A stretch of 64,000 nt of DNA from assembly GCF_000060345.1 (NCBI RefSeq), contig NC_008571.1, positions 372,001-436,000 on the forward strand. Reading direction: 5' to 3'. The translations under genes were made by a program, and so were the position numbers. Position 1 is the first letter of the stretch. Each line of letters begins with the position of its first letter. Under the pieces are notes generated by a model that worked only from the letters and a program-made list of their open reading frames with translations, searched no databases and had not been told where the DNA came from. The DNA is from Christiangramia forsetii KT0803 (GTDB lineage: Bacteria; Bacteroidota; Bacteroidia; Flavobacteriales; Flavobacteriaceae). This document shows, piece by piece, positions 15,547 to 23,864 of the stretch.

Positions 15547-16650
15547 ATGAAAAAAGTTATCCCCTGCCTGCTATTGCTATTGAGTTTTATCGCTCAGGCA
15601 CAGGAAGAAAAACCTGAAAAATATTTCTCTCTGGATGCTAATTATTTTTATGGCTCCATATTGGAGCATAACCCAGATATTGCTCATTTAATAACCGATC
15701 ATCCTGAGGGTTTTCTATTAACCTGGAACAGGAAAACCTACGGACTGGAAAAATGGGAAAGCAGATATAATTATCCAGATTTTGGATACTCATTCATTTA
15801 TCAGAATATGAAAAACACCTATTTGGGTGAAAATTATTCGTTATATGGACATTTCAGTTTCTATGCGCTTAAAAGGTTATTGATGTTCAGGATTGGCCAG
15901 GGAGTGGCATACACCACAAATCCTTACGATGCTGATGACAATTATATTAATAATGCCTACGGAACAAGATTTTTAAGTTCTACCTACTTAATGGGGAATA
16001 TTAAAAAGGAAAATATTATTGGAGGTCTTGGTATACAGGCTGGAGTCACAATAATTCATTATTCCAACGCAGATCTTGGGTCTCCAAACCACAGCACCAA
16101 TACATTCACTTTTAATGTTGGTTTAAATTATTTACTGGATCATGAAGAGCACCCAGATTATATTCCGAGAGGGGAAGAAGAAAAGTATACCGAGCCATTT
16201 CATTATAATTTTGCTATAAGGAGTGGGATCAATACCGCAGGAGTTATTGGATCTCCCAAACTTCCATTTTTGACATTTTCAGCATACGCAGATAAGGTGC
16301 TGAATCATAAAAGTACCTTACAGGGTGGTGCTGAATTATTCTTTTCAAGATCTCTGGAAGAATTTATAGAATATCAGGCGGCCGCATTTCCACAAAAGGG
16401 TACTACTGGCGATGAGGATGCGAAAAGAGTGGGTATTTTTGTGGGGCATCAACTTACTTTTAATAAAATGTCGCTGATTACTCAGCTAGGTTATTATGTG
16501 TACTATCCATATACAGATTATGTGGAGCAGGTTTATAATAGAATGGGATTGCAAAGGGAAATTTCTGAACATTGGTGGGCATCAGCCACGGTTAGATCTC
16601 ATGGGGCAAATGCAGAAGCGGTAGAATTTTCAATTGGATATAGATTATAA
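15547..16650 (+). CDS. Acyloxyacyl hydrolase / PagL-like outer-membrane lipid A deacylase
   Basis: Signal peptide (residues 1-18, ending AQA) followed by an outer-membrane beta-barrel-like sequence of 367 residues. The motif IIHYSNADLGSPNHSTN contains the His-x-Ser-Asn catalytic signature of PagL-type lipid A 3-O-deacylases, with H171 and S173. Many Bacteroidota relatives are larger than PagL (about 170 residues), as here. The likely role is remodelling of outer-membrane lipid A. A TAGATTTG box lies at 15532-15539, but no well-placed TTG box was found. The gene is followed by a DUF2807 lipoprotein. Confidence 0.75.
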   Translation: MKKVIPCLLLLLSFIAQAQEEKPEKYFSLDANYFYGSILEHNPDIAHLITDHPEGFLLTWNRKTYGLEKWESRYNYPDFGYSFIYQNMKNTYLGENYSLYGHFSFYALKRLLMFRIGQGVAYTTNPYDADDNYINNAYGTRFLSSTYLMGNIKKENIIGGLGIQAGVTIIHYSNADLGSPNHSTNTFTFNVGLNYLLDHEEHPDYIPRGEEEKYTEPFHYNFAIRSGINTAGVIGSPKLPFLTFSAYADKVLNHKSTLQGGAELFFSRSLEEFIEYQAAAFPQKGTTGDEDAKRVGIFVGHQLTFNKMSLITQLGYYVYYPYTDYVEQVYNRMGLQREISEHWWASATVRSHGANAEAVEFSIGYRL

Positions 16651-16697
16651 AAATGATTGTTGGAAAATTACATTCGACCGTAAAATAAAATATACAG

Positions 16698-17447
16698 ATG
16701 AAAAAGATAATATTCTTACTTGCGATAATTGGTTTTTTAGGATGTGATTCTGAAGATACCGGCGACTGTTTTCAAAAAGCTGGGGAGATCGTTCAGAATG
16801 AAGTGGAAGTAGCGAATTTTTCTGAAATAATGGTCTATGATAAGATCAAGCTTTTTATTGAACAGGGTGATAAGCAGAAAGTGGTTATTGAAACAGGGGA
16901 AAACCTAATGAACGAGGTCACTGCTGAAGTTATTGATAATCAATTAATTTTGATGAATGAAAATGTTTGTAATCTGGTACGAGATTATGAAATCACAAAA
17001 ATCTATGTGACGGTTCCAGATCTTACCTATCTGCGGCATGCGGGTAATATTCCGTTGGAAAGCGTTGGAACTTTAAATTTTGAGAATTTATGGCTGGTTT
17101 CTGAAAATCAGGCACTGGATCCTGAAATTCATACTAACGGGGACTTTAAACTGGATCTTGATGTTGAGAATTTAAGGATTACCAATGATAATTATTCAAA
17201 TTATTTTCTAATCGGGACAGTTGAAAACTTTGATGGATTTTTCGCCGCAGGAGATGGCCGACTGGAAGCGAGAGATCTTATTGTGCAGCATTACGAAATA
17301 TTTCATCGTGGGACTAATAAGCTCATTATTAATCCGCAACAAAGCCTCAAAGGTGAAATTGTTAGTTATGGAGATATAATTTCTGTAAATCGACCACCTG
17401 AGGTAGATGTGGAGGAGAAGTTTAGAGGGAAGCTAATATTTGAATAA
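16698..17447 (+). CDS. DUF2807 (head-GIN-like) lipoprotein
   Basis: Lipoprotein of 249 residues: the N terminus MKKIIFLLAIIGFLGC has a lipobox with C16. The rest is a beta-helix-like domain of the DUF2807/head-GIN type, beginning with the characteristic VANFSEIMVYDKIKLFIEQG and IYVTVPDLTYLRHAG segments. The function of the family is not established; members are surface or periplasmic proteins of Bacteroidota. It lies 47 bases after the PagL-like gene and may be co-transcribed with it. Confidence 0.75.
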   Translation: MKKIIFLLAIIGFLGCDSEDTGDCFQKAGEIVQNEVEVANFSEIMVYDKIKLFIEQGDKQKVVIETGENLMNEVTAEVIDNQLILMNENVCNLVRDYEITKIYVTVPDLTYLRHAGNIPLESVGTLNFENLWLVSENQALDPEIHTNGDFKLDLDVENLRITNDNYSNYFLIGTVENFDGFFAAGDGRLEARDLIVQHYEIFHRGTNKLIINPQQSLKGEIVSYGDIISVNRPPEVDVEEKFRGKLIFE

Positions 17448-17477
17448 AAATAAGGATCCTCTGAAAATCTTCATTTT

Positions 17478-17720
17478 CGTCAAGCTGAATTTGTTTCAAC
17501 TTCTTTTTATGAGATCCTGAAATAATTACCATTGAAGTAACTTCTTCATTTGGAAATTATGAAGGTAGATGATTAATTTCAATGACTTCTATTTCCTGGC
17601 CTATCGAAAATATATTGTAAAATTTGAAGTGAGAGCACCGTGAAATTTTAGGCTGTTTGAGCCAAACTAACTTTTCTACAAAAAAGCATCTCAATGGCGA
17701 GTTCCTAAAATTTAGGTGCT
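17478..17720. repeat. REP-like element and a large imperfect inverted repeat
   Basis: The 445-base gap between two convergent genes holds no supported gene. A REP-like hairpin is at 17478-17510 (CGTCAAGCTGAATTTGTTTC). AGCACCGTGAAATTTTAGG (17634-17652) is the imperfect reverse complement of CCTAAAATTTAGGTGCT (17704-17720). Inside it GGCT-GTTTG-AGCC (17651-17663) forms a small hairpin. The structure could be a mobile-element remnant; its identity is unknown. Confidence 0.55.
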
Positions 17721-17892
17721 GAACGATAAATTTAGATAAAGTTTCGTAAGCCTAGAATTTTTTGGTTCGTTTTTTCATCAATGGAAAAAATGAACAGGCA
17801 TCTTAATGAAATTTGTCAATTCCCTATACCATATAATTTTTTTATCACAGGTCTCAGGATGACGTTTTTCCTTTTTAATAGTTTTGATGTAT

Positions 17893-18810
17893 TTAGGAAG
17901 AAGTTACTTCAGTAAAAAGATTTTCCAGATTTTTGGTTTTCTGATTTAGCTGAAGGGTTTTTAATCCGTTATCATGAGCAAAATCAAAAACGGCAGGTCT
18001 CATGTCTTTTTTCGTGTTGAAGATTAATTCATAGGTGAATCCACCCGTATTCTTTGCTGAAGTTAGATTAGGGATTTTCTGTAGTGCTATTTCTTCAATT
18101 CTGTAATCAAATTCTACAAAAATGATCTGGTCGTTGCCTTCCCTTAATTCTTTCAGGTTTTTATCTGCTACGATCTTTCCATTATTAATAATAATGACAC
18201 GATCACAAATAGCTTCTACTTCCTGCATAATATGAGTAGAAAGGAAAACTGTTTTTCCAGCTTTGTCTTCAGAATTATTCTTTCCAATATTCTTAATGAG
18301 TGTCCTTATTTCTACCAATTGATTTGGATCCAGGCCCGTGGTTGGTTCATCCAGAATTAGAACTTCGGGATCATGTAATAGGGCTGCGGCCAGGCCTACA
18401 CGCTGACGGTAACCTTTAGATAACTGATCTATTTTCTTATTTGCTTCAGGAGTGAGCCCGGTGAGTTTAATTATTTCTTCAATTCGATCCTTACCTATAT
18501 TATAGACAGAGGCATTGAAGCGCAAATATTCCCGAACAAACATTTCTGTATATAAAGGATTATGTTCCGGCAAATAACCAATCCTTTTCTGAACCTCAGG
18601 GATTTTTTCTTCTAATTCGAGTCCGTCTATCCTTGCTTTTCCATTATCTGCGGTGATATAGCCGGTAAGTATTTTCATTAAAGTAGATTTCCCGGCTCCA
18701 TTAGGACCAAGAAAACCAACGATTTCTCCTTTAGAAATTTCAAAACTGACATCATCCAGCGCTTTTTGGCTGCCAAAGTATTTCGATATGTTGTTTACTG
18801 TTATAGACAT
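17893..18810 (-). CDS. gldA: Gliding motility ABC transporter ATP-binding protein GldA
   Basis: ATPase of the GldA/GldF/GldG ABC transporter linked to gliding in Flavobacteriia. Walker A GPNGAGKST, the signature LSKGYRQRVG, Walker B VLILDEPTTGLD and the switch histidine in STHIMQE are all present. YLPEHNPLYTEMFVREYLRF matches GldA. I prefer the start at 18810 (MSITVNNISKYFG), giving 305 residues; an in-frame ATG at 18825 adds five residues. The partner genes gldF/gldG are not adjacent here, which is also the case in other flavobacteria. Confidence 0.88.
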   Translation of the reverse strand: MSITVNNISKYFGSQKALDDVSFEISKGEIVGFLGPNGAGKSTLMKILTGYITADNGKARIDGLELEEKIPEVQKRIGYLPEHNPLYTEMFVREYLRFNASVYNIGKDRIEEIIKLTGLTPEANKKIDQLSKGYRQRVGLAAALLHDPEVLILDEPTTGLDPNQLVEIRTLIKNIGKNNSEDKAGKTVFLSTHIMQEVEAICDRVIIINNGKIVADKNLKELREGNDQIIFVEFDYRIEEIALQKIPNLTSAKNTGGFTYELIFNTKKDMRPAVFDFAHDNGLKTLQLNQKTKNLENLFTEVTSS

Positions 18811-18967
18811 GGCTTCAGAATTCAAAATTAGGAATAAATAATTAGGGAGCTTGCTGAAAATATTTCAAAGTTTCAACGAAAATTAATGGGTAGAAATTGT
18901 AATTCTCATTAAAAGATGGTCGATTTTCCGAATATGGGAAATCTCCAAATTTTGAATGTAAATTATT

Positions 18968-18996
18968 TTGAATATAGAATTTAAGCACTACTTTAG
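18968..18996 (+). promoter_or_regulatory. Candidate promoter of the aromatic amino acid operon
   Basis: TTG (18968-18970), 18 bases, then TACTTTAG (18989-18996). The second box differs from TAnnTTTG at one position. Transcription would begin just before the leader peptide start codon at 19016. The rest of 18826-19015 shows nothing else. Confidence 0.45.
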
Positions 18997-19015
18997 TCAT
19001 TCATTATTATTGAAA

Positions 19016-19093
19016 ATGACAAGCTTAATTAATTGGAACGCATTCTATTATTTTTATTTCTATACCAGAGATAGAATCGGGAATGCTATATGA
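19016..19093 (+). CDS. Phe/Tyr-rich attenuation leader peptide
   Basis: A 25-codon open frame, MTSLINWNAFYYFYFYTRDR followed by IGNAI and a TGA stop. Seven consecutive codons at positions 10-16 encode F-Y-Y-F-Y-F-Y, plus one Trp codon at position 7. It lies between a plausible promoter and a strong terminator, directly ahead of the Phe/Tyr biosynthesis operon. This is the layout of a translating-ribosome attenuator: scarcity of charged tRNA-Phe or tRNA-Tyr would stall the ribosome on the aromatic codons and favour the antiterminator. It is too short for standard gene finders. Confidence 0.85.
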   Translation: MTSLINWNAFYYFYFYTRDRIGNAI

Positions 19094-19148
19094 TTAACTA
19101 AAACATAAAATTATATAAAAGTCTCGATCTAAGATCGGGACTTTTTTT
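19058..19148 (+). promoter_or_regulatory. Transcription attenuator (pause hairpin, antiterminator and terminator)
   Basis: Three mutually exclusive pairings are visible. Hairpin 1:2 is TTCTAT (19058-19063) with ATAGAA (19071-19076), covering the last aromatic codons. The antiterminator is ATCGGGA (19076-19082) with TCTCGAT (19122-19128), including one G-U pair. The terminator is AAAGTCTCGATC (19118-19129) with GATCGGGACTTT (19133-19144), a 3-base loop and a T run to 19148. The leader copy ATCGGGA repeats part of the terminator's 3' arm, as expected if both compete for the same 5' arm. The operon's first gene starts 12 bases later. Confidence 0.8.
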
Positions 19149-19159
19149 ATTGTATCAAT

Positions 19160-19987
19160 ATGAATAAAAGAATAGGGATTCAGGGAATAAAAGGTTCATT
19201 TCACCATTTGGTAGCCATGGACTACTATCATAAGGACGTGGAAGTGATGGAGCATATGTCATTTCATGAGTTGGCCGAGAAACTGTCAGTAAAAGAATCA
19301 GATGAAGCGGTGATGGCTATAGAGAATAGTATAGCCGGTTCTATTTTACCAAATTATGCGTTGATAAATGAGTATAATTTAAGCATCATAGGAGAGCATT
19401 ATACCCCGGTTAATATGAATCTTATGGCTGTAAAAGGGCAAAAAATTGAAGATATTAAAAAGGTCTTTTCTCATCCCATGGCTTTATTACAGTGTAAAGA
19501 GTTCTTTAAAAAGCATCCACATATTAAACTAATTGAGGATGCAGATACCGCTGAAGCTGCCAAAAGAATTTCCGAAGAAGGTAAGATGAAAGTAGCGGCT
19601 GTTGCCAGTCCAGCAGCTGCAAAAATGTATGGTTTGGAGATCCTTGCGAAAGAGGTTCATACTATTAAAAGCAATGCCACCAGGTTTCTGGTGTTGGGAA
19701 CAGAAAGGCAAAAACCTAACGGAGAAGTACTGGATAAGGCCTCCATCAAGTTTGACCTGAAAAGTGAAAGGGGAAGTCTGGTTTCTGTACTCAATATTAT
19801 TAGAGATTGCTATCTAGATATGACCAAGATCCAGTCACTTCCGATAATTGATGAACCCTGGAAATATTCATTCTTTGTAGATGTGATCTTTGAAAAATAT
19901 GAAGATCTAGAAAAAGGGCTGGACGTATTAAAATTAATGACGGAAGAATTAAAGGTTTTAGGAATCTACAAAAATAACCTGGTATGA
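19160..19987 (+). CDS. pheA: Prephenate dehydratase PheA
   Basis: Converts prephenate to phenylpyruvate in phenylalanine synthesis. The 275-residue protein starts with the typical RIGIQGIKGSFHHL. It has the catalytic TRF-type motif in SNATRFLVLG (about residue 172) and a C-terminal ACT regulatory domain (from about residue 195, RGSLVSVLNIIRD) for feedback by phenylalanine. It has no chorismate mutase domain of its own; that domain is fused to the DAHP synthase at the end of this operon. Its stop overlaps the start of the aminotransferase gene by 4 bases. Confidence 0.93.
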   Translation: MNKRIGIQGIKGSFHHLVAMDYYHKDVEVMEHMSFHELAEKLSVKESDEAVMAIENSIAGSILPNYALINEYNLSIIGEHYTPVNMNLMAVKGQKIEDIKKVFSHPMALLQCKEFFKKHPHIKLIEDADTAEAAKRISEEGKMKVAAVASPAAAKMYGLEILAKEVHTIKSNATRFLVLGTERQKPNGEVLDKASIKFDLKSERGSLVSVLNIIRDCYLDMTKIQSLPIIDEPWKYSFFVDVIFEKYEDLEKGLDVLKLMTEELKVLGIYKNNLV

Positions 19988-21129
19988 TAACAGCAAAGAG
20001 ACTTGATACAGTGCAGGAATACTATTTTTCGAAAAAACTTCGCGAAGTAGCTGAACTAAGAGCCCAGGGGAAACCAATTATCAATCTTGGTATTGGTAGC
20101 CCGGATCTGGCTCCTCCGCCTGCAGTGTTAACCGCGTTGAATGATGCACTTAAGGATAATGTAGCGCATCAATATCAGCCATATAAGGGGATTAAAGAAT
20201 TAAGGAATGCGATCGCAGGATTTTATGACAGGTACTATGATCTTGAATTGAATACAGAGACTGAAATTTTACCATTAATGGGTAGTAAAGAAGGGATCAT
20301 GCATATTTCCATGGCCTTTTTAAATCCCGGAGATGAGGTTTTATTGCCAGATCCTGGTTATCCAACCTATAGTTCTGTGGCTAAATTATTAGAGGCAAAG
20401 GAGCGGAATTATGAATTGAAAGCTGAAAATGACTGGTTGCCAGATCTGGAAAAATTAGCTGATGAAGGTCTGGAGAATGTTAAAATTATGTGGGTGAATT
20501 ATCCTCATATGCCCACGGGTTCCAAGGCTTCAGACGGTTTCTTTGAGAAGTTGACCAATTTTGCCGAAACACATAAGATCCTGGTTATCAATGACAATCC
20601 TTACAGTTTTATTCAGAATGATTATCCTAAAAGTATTCTTCAAAAAGACGGTTTAAGCGATTATGTGATGGAGCTGAATTCGCTTAGTAAAAGTTTTAAT
20701 ATGGCTGGCTGGCGAGTAGGAATGCTTACTGGAAGTGAGAAAAATATCAATGCGGTATTAAAAGTGAAATCAAATATGGATAGTGGAATGTTCTATCCTG
20801 TTCAGGCAGGAGCAGTTGAAGCTTTGAAATTACCTGAATCCTGGTTTGATACTCAAAATAAGATTTACTCGAATAGAAAAGAAAAGGTCTTACAATTAGC
20901 TGATAAGCTGGGTTGTGAGGTAAGAAAAGATCAGGCTGGCTTATTTGTTTGGGCTAAGGTGCCAGATGGAAAAACTTCAGGAGATATTGTAGATGAGTTA
21001 CTTTATAATAAGGACATCTTTATTACCCCTGGATTTATTTTTGGTAAACAGGGTGAAGGCTATATACGGTTTTCACTGTGTGCAACCGAAGAGGTTATAG
21101 ACGAAGCTTTAAAAAGGATGAAACAATGA
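19984..21129 (+). CDS. Class I/II pyridoxal-phosphate aminotransferase (aromatic)
   Basis: PLP enzyme of fold type I, 381 residues, with LGIGSPDLAPPP near residue 37, YPTYSSVA, NDNPYSF and the PLP-lysine motif SLSKSFNMAGWRVG (about residues 232-245). In this operon it probably transaminates phenylpyruvate and 4-hydroxyphenylpyruvate to phenylalanine and tyrosine; aspartate or LL-diaminopimelate relatives have similar sequences, so specificity is inferred from context. Both ends overlap neighbouring genes by four bases (ATGA), which implies translational coupling. Confidence 0.88.
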   Translation: MITAKRLDTVQEYYFSKKLREVAELRAQGKPIINLGIGSPDLAPPPAVLTALNDALKDNVAHQYQPYKGIKELRNAIAGFYDRYYDLELNTETEILPLMGSKEGIMHISMAFLNPGDEVLLPDPGYPTYSSVAKLLEAKERNYELKAENDWLPDLEKLADEGLENVKIMWVNYPHMPTGSKASDGFFEKLTNFAETHKILVINDNPYSFIQNDYPKSILQKDGLSDYVMELNSLSKSFNMAGWRVGMLTGSEKNINAVLKVKSNMDSGMFYPVQAGAVEALKLPESWFDTQNKIYSNRKEKVLQLADKLGCEVRKDQAGLFVWAKVPDGKTSGDIVDELLYNKDIFITPGFIFGKQGEGYIRFSLCATEEVIDEALKRMKQ

Positions 21130-21998
21130 ATGTTTTTATAATAGGAATAGGCCTTATTGGGGGATCTTTTGCTTTAGATCTTAAAACTGTAAAGAAACAG
21201 GTGGAAATCTATGGTGTAGATGAAAATGAGGAGCATCTTGAGAAAGCTCTGGATCTTGGATTGATAGATAAAAAAGCAAAATTTGAAGATATAAAGAATG
21301 CAGATCTGGTGTATCTGGCCATACCGGTTGATGCTTCTTTAGAGGTTCTGCCAAAAATTCTGGATCTAGTTAGTGATAAGTGTGTAGTAATAGATGCGGG
21401 ATCCACGAAAGAACATCTATGTAAGAAGGTTGAAAATCATCCCAAAAGAAGAAATTACCTTTCTGCGCATCCTATTTCAGGAACCGAATTTTCAGGTCCT
21501 ACCGCCGCAATTCATGGGTTGTTCAAAAATAAAACGAATATCATCTGTGAGGTTGAAAAGACCGCATTTAAACTTCAGGAAATAGCTCTTGAAATTTTTC
21601 AGGCTATAGGAATGAGGATACGATATATGGATCCGGCTTCGCATGATCGCCATATCGCCTATGTGTCGCATTTGTCACATATAAGTTCTTTTATGCTGGG
21701 TAAAACAGTATTGGAAAAAGAGAAGAATGAACGGGATATTTTTGACCTGGCCGGAAGTGGATTTGAATCTACCGTGCGGCTTGCTAAAAGCTCCCCGGCA
21801 ATGTGGACTCCCATATTCAGCCAGAATAAAAAAAATGTGATGGAAACCCTGGATGAATATATTTCAAATTTGAAGCATTTCAGAAAATTAATGGAGGAAG
21901 ATAATTTCGAGGAGGTTTTCAATGAGATGGAAAAGACAAATCATATAAGAGAAGTATTAAACGGAATAAATAAAAACGAAGAATTAAAATTACAGTAA
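21126..21998 (+). CDS. tyrA: Prephenate dehydrogenase TyrA
   Basis: Oxidative decarboxylation of prephenate to 4-hydroxyphenylpyruvate in tyrosine synthesis. The NAD(P)-binding motif IIGIGLIGGSFALDL starts at residue 5, and the conserved SAHPISGTEFSGP and HDRHIAYVSHLSH (with the catalytic histidines) follow. The frame is open from 21078, but the ATG at 21126 overlaps the aminotransferase stop as ATGA and puts the Rossmann motif at the N terminus, giving 290 residues. The gene ends one base before the next start. Confidence 0.93.
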   Translation: MNVFIIGIGLIGGSFALDLKTVKKQVEIYGVDENEEHLEKALDLGLIDKKAKFEDIKNADLVYLAIPVDASLEVLPKILDLVSDKCVVIDAGSTKEHLCKKVENHPKRRNYLSAHPISGTEFSGPTAAIHGLFKNKTNIICEVEKTAFKLQEIALEIFQAIGMRIRYMDPASHDRHIAYVSHLSHISSFMLGKTVLEKEKNERDIFDLAGSGFESTVRLAKSSPAMWTPIFSQNKKNVMETLDEYISNLKHFRKLMEEDNFEEVFNEMEKTNHIREVLNGINKNEELKLQ

Positions 21999-21999
21999 G

Positions 22000-23088
22000 A
22001 TGGAAAATAGTAAAGAACTAAGAACGTGGCTGGATGATTTTGGATTATCTCATCCTTTGGTAATTGCGGGGCCATGTAGCGCCGAAACTGAAGAACAGGT
22101 TTTAACGATCGCACATCAGCTTAAAGATAGTGATGCTACGGTGTTAAGAGCTGGAATCTGGAAACCCAGAACAAGACCTGGGAATTTTGAAGGCGTAGGA
22201 GCTTTAGGTTTAAAATGGCTTCAGAAGGCTAAAGAAGAAACAGGAATGCTTACCACTACTGAAGTGGCCAATCCAAATCATGTGGAGCTAGCTTTAAAGC
22301 ACGATGTTGATATTCTCTGGATTGGGGCGAGAACTACCGTTTCTCCTTTTATTGTTCAGGAAATTGCAGATGCACTTAAAGGAACCGATAAAATTGTATT
22401 GGTTAAAAATCCGGTAAATCCAGACCTTGCTTTATGGTTGGGAGCAGTGGAGAGATTGCACACCGCAGATATTAATAAACTGGGAGTGATCCACAGAGGT
22501 TTTTCAGCATATGAGAAAACCAAATATAGAAACAACCCGGAATGGCAAATCCCGATCGAGCTTCAGAATAAATTTCCAGATCTGCCTTTGATTTTGGATC
22601 CGTCACATATTGCCGGAAGAAGAGATATCATCTTCGATCTTTGTCAAACTGCACTGGATTTAAATTTTGACGGACTCATGGTAGAAACTCATCACACACC
22701 AGATAAAGCCTGGAGTGACGCGGCACAACAAATTACTCCTGAAACACTCATAAAGATAATGGATGATTTAAAAGTAAGAAAGGAAATTTCTGCTAGTGAA
22801 GAATTTCAGAATAAACTAACAGCATTAAGGTCCAGAATTGATATCACAGATAGTCAGATCCTGGAAATTCTTTCAAAAAGAATGAAAATTGCAGAGGAGA
22901 TAGGAGAAGTGAAAAAAAGCCAGAATGTTGCAATTCTTCAGACAAAGAGATGGAACGAGATTCTGGGAAAAATGGTGCTTGAAGGAGAGGAGAAAGGACT
23001 TGGCGAAGAATTTGTTCTAAGAATGTTTAAGGCAATTCACCAGGAATCTATCAATCATCAACAAAAAATCCTTGATGGAAAACGGTAA
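22000..23088 (+). CDS. Bifunctional DAHP synthase / chorismate mutase
   Basis: The first domain (about residues 1-260) is a KdsA-like type I-beta DAHP synthase that condenses phosphoenolpyruvate and erythrose 4-phosphate: IAGPCSAET, RAGIWKPRTRPGNFEG and DPSHIAGRRD are its signatures. A C-terminal type II chorismate mutase (about 270-360, LRSRIDITDSQILEILSKRM) converts chorismate to prephenate for the pheA and tyrA products of the same operon. Fusion of the entry and branch-point enzymes is known in Bacteroidota and allows feedback by prephenate or chorismate. The total is 362 residues. Confidence 0.93.
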   Translation: MENSKELRTWLDDFGLSHPLVIAGPCSAETEEQVLTIAHQLKDSDATVLRAGIWKPRTRPGNFEGVGALGLKWLQKAKEETGMLTTTEVANPNHVELALKHDVDILWIGARTTVSPFIVQEIADALKGTDKIVLVKNPVNPDLALWLGAVERLHTADINKLGVIHRGFSAYEKTKYRNNPEWQIPIELQNKFPDLPLILDPSHIAGRRDIIFDLCQTALDLNFDGLMVETHHTPDKAWSDAAQQITPETLIKIMDDLKVRKEISASEEFQNKLTALRSRIDITDSQILEILSKRMKIAEEIGEVKKSQNVAILQTKRWNEILGKMVLEGEEKGLGEEFVLRMFKAIHQESINHQQKILDGKR

Positions 23089-23095
23089 GGGACAA

Positions 23096-23128
23096 AAAAT
23101 GCTGCCAGAACTCCCTGACAGCATTTTT
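23096..23128. terminator. Bidirectional terminator between convergent genes
   Basis: AAAATGCTG (23096-23104) pairs with CAGCATTTT (23119-23127), extended by an inner CAG/CTG. An A run precedes it and a T run follows. It can end the aromatic operon on the plus strand and the minus-strand gene at 23135. Confidence 0.85.
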
Positions 23129-23134
23129 ATTTTC

Positions 23135-23782
23135 TTAATCTGTATAGCCTAATCTTCTTGAAGCTTTTCGCATCAATGTATTTATGAGGGCATCATTATC
23201 GCTACCCAGACTACCTCTAACTTTTTTATTATAATTCCAAAGAAGTTCTCCTTCTGTAGCGTCATTAACGCTCATGTTAATTACGGCGGTATTGGTGCTT
23301 CCCCAGAATCCGACTAACAGTCCCAAAGCAATAGAAGCCCCATCAGACATTGGTTTGTCTGTTTCAAAAGTACCGGATATAATGGCATCTACATTTAGAA
23401 GTTGTGCGATTTCTTCAGAAGTATGAAGCTTTATATCTGTAATTTCAGCCTTGGCTAGCAGGGCGTTGGTTCTCTTAGGATCCTGAAGATCTACTTTAAG
23501 ATCGCCACGTTTTTTACGTTTCAAGAACCATGAATACATGGCAGATTGAATAGATAAGCCCTCATCTTTTTCAAGATTAGTCATCTGTTCCGGAGACATG
23601 TCTTTCATTTGCTTTGGTCGCAGATTTACACTTGCGTCAAAGGGAATAATTGCAATAATCTTGTGATCAGCTGTTTTTTGATCAAATTCTGGATGCTGAT
23701 AAAGATTTGTTTGGGCCAGTGCTGAATTCAAATTGAATAAGAATAGCATGGCCATGAAAAATTTAAAAGTAAATTTGTACAT
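23135..23782 (-). CDS. Secreted protein of unknown function (lipoprotein GNA1162/CsgG-like fold possible)
   Basis: A signal peptide (about residues 1-23, ending ALAQ) is followed by a soluble domain of about 190 residues. I do not recognise a named family. IIAIIPFDASVNL near residue 42, LLNVDAIISGTFE near 126 and a C-terminal part with SVNDATEGELLWNYNKKV recall the periplasmic alpha/beta domain of CsgG/GNA1162/DUF799-type proteins, which often begin with an 'IAVLPF' strand and include a 'DAVI-G' strand. This resemblance is only at motif level. The gene is transcribed alone, convergent with the aromatic operon. Confidence 0.7.
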   Translation of the reverse strand: MYKFTFKFFMAMLFLFNLNSALAQTNLYQHPEFDQKTADHKIIAIIPFDASVNLRPKQMKDMSPEQMTNLEKDEGLSIQSAMYSWFLKRKKRGDLKVDLQDPKRTNALLAKAEITDIKLHTSEEIAQLLNVDAIISGTFETDKPMSDGASIALGLLVGFWGSTNTAVINMSVNDATEGELLWNYNKKVRGSLGSDNDALINTLMRKASRRLGYTD

Positions 23783-23864
23783 GTTGGTATGTTAAAAATG
23801 AATACGACAAATATATCTTAATATTTTTAAGAAATTTAATATGAATTTTAGTTTTATTTAACTA

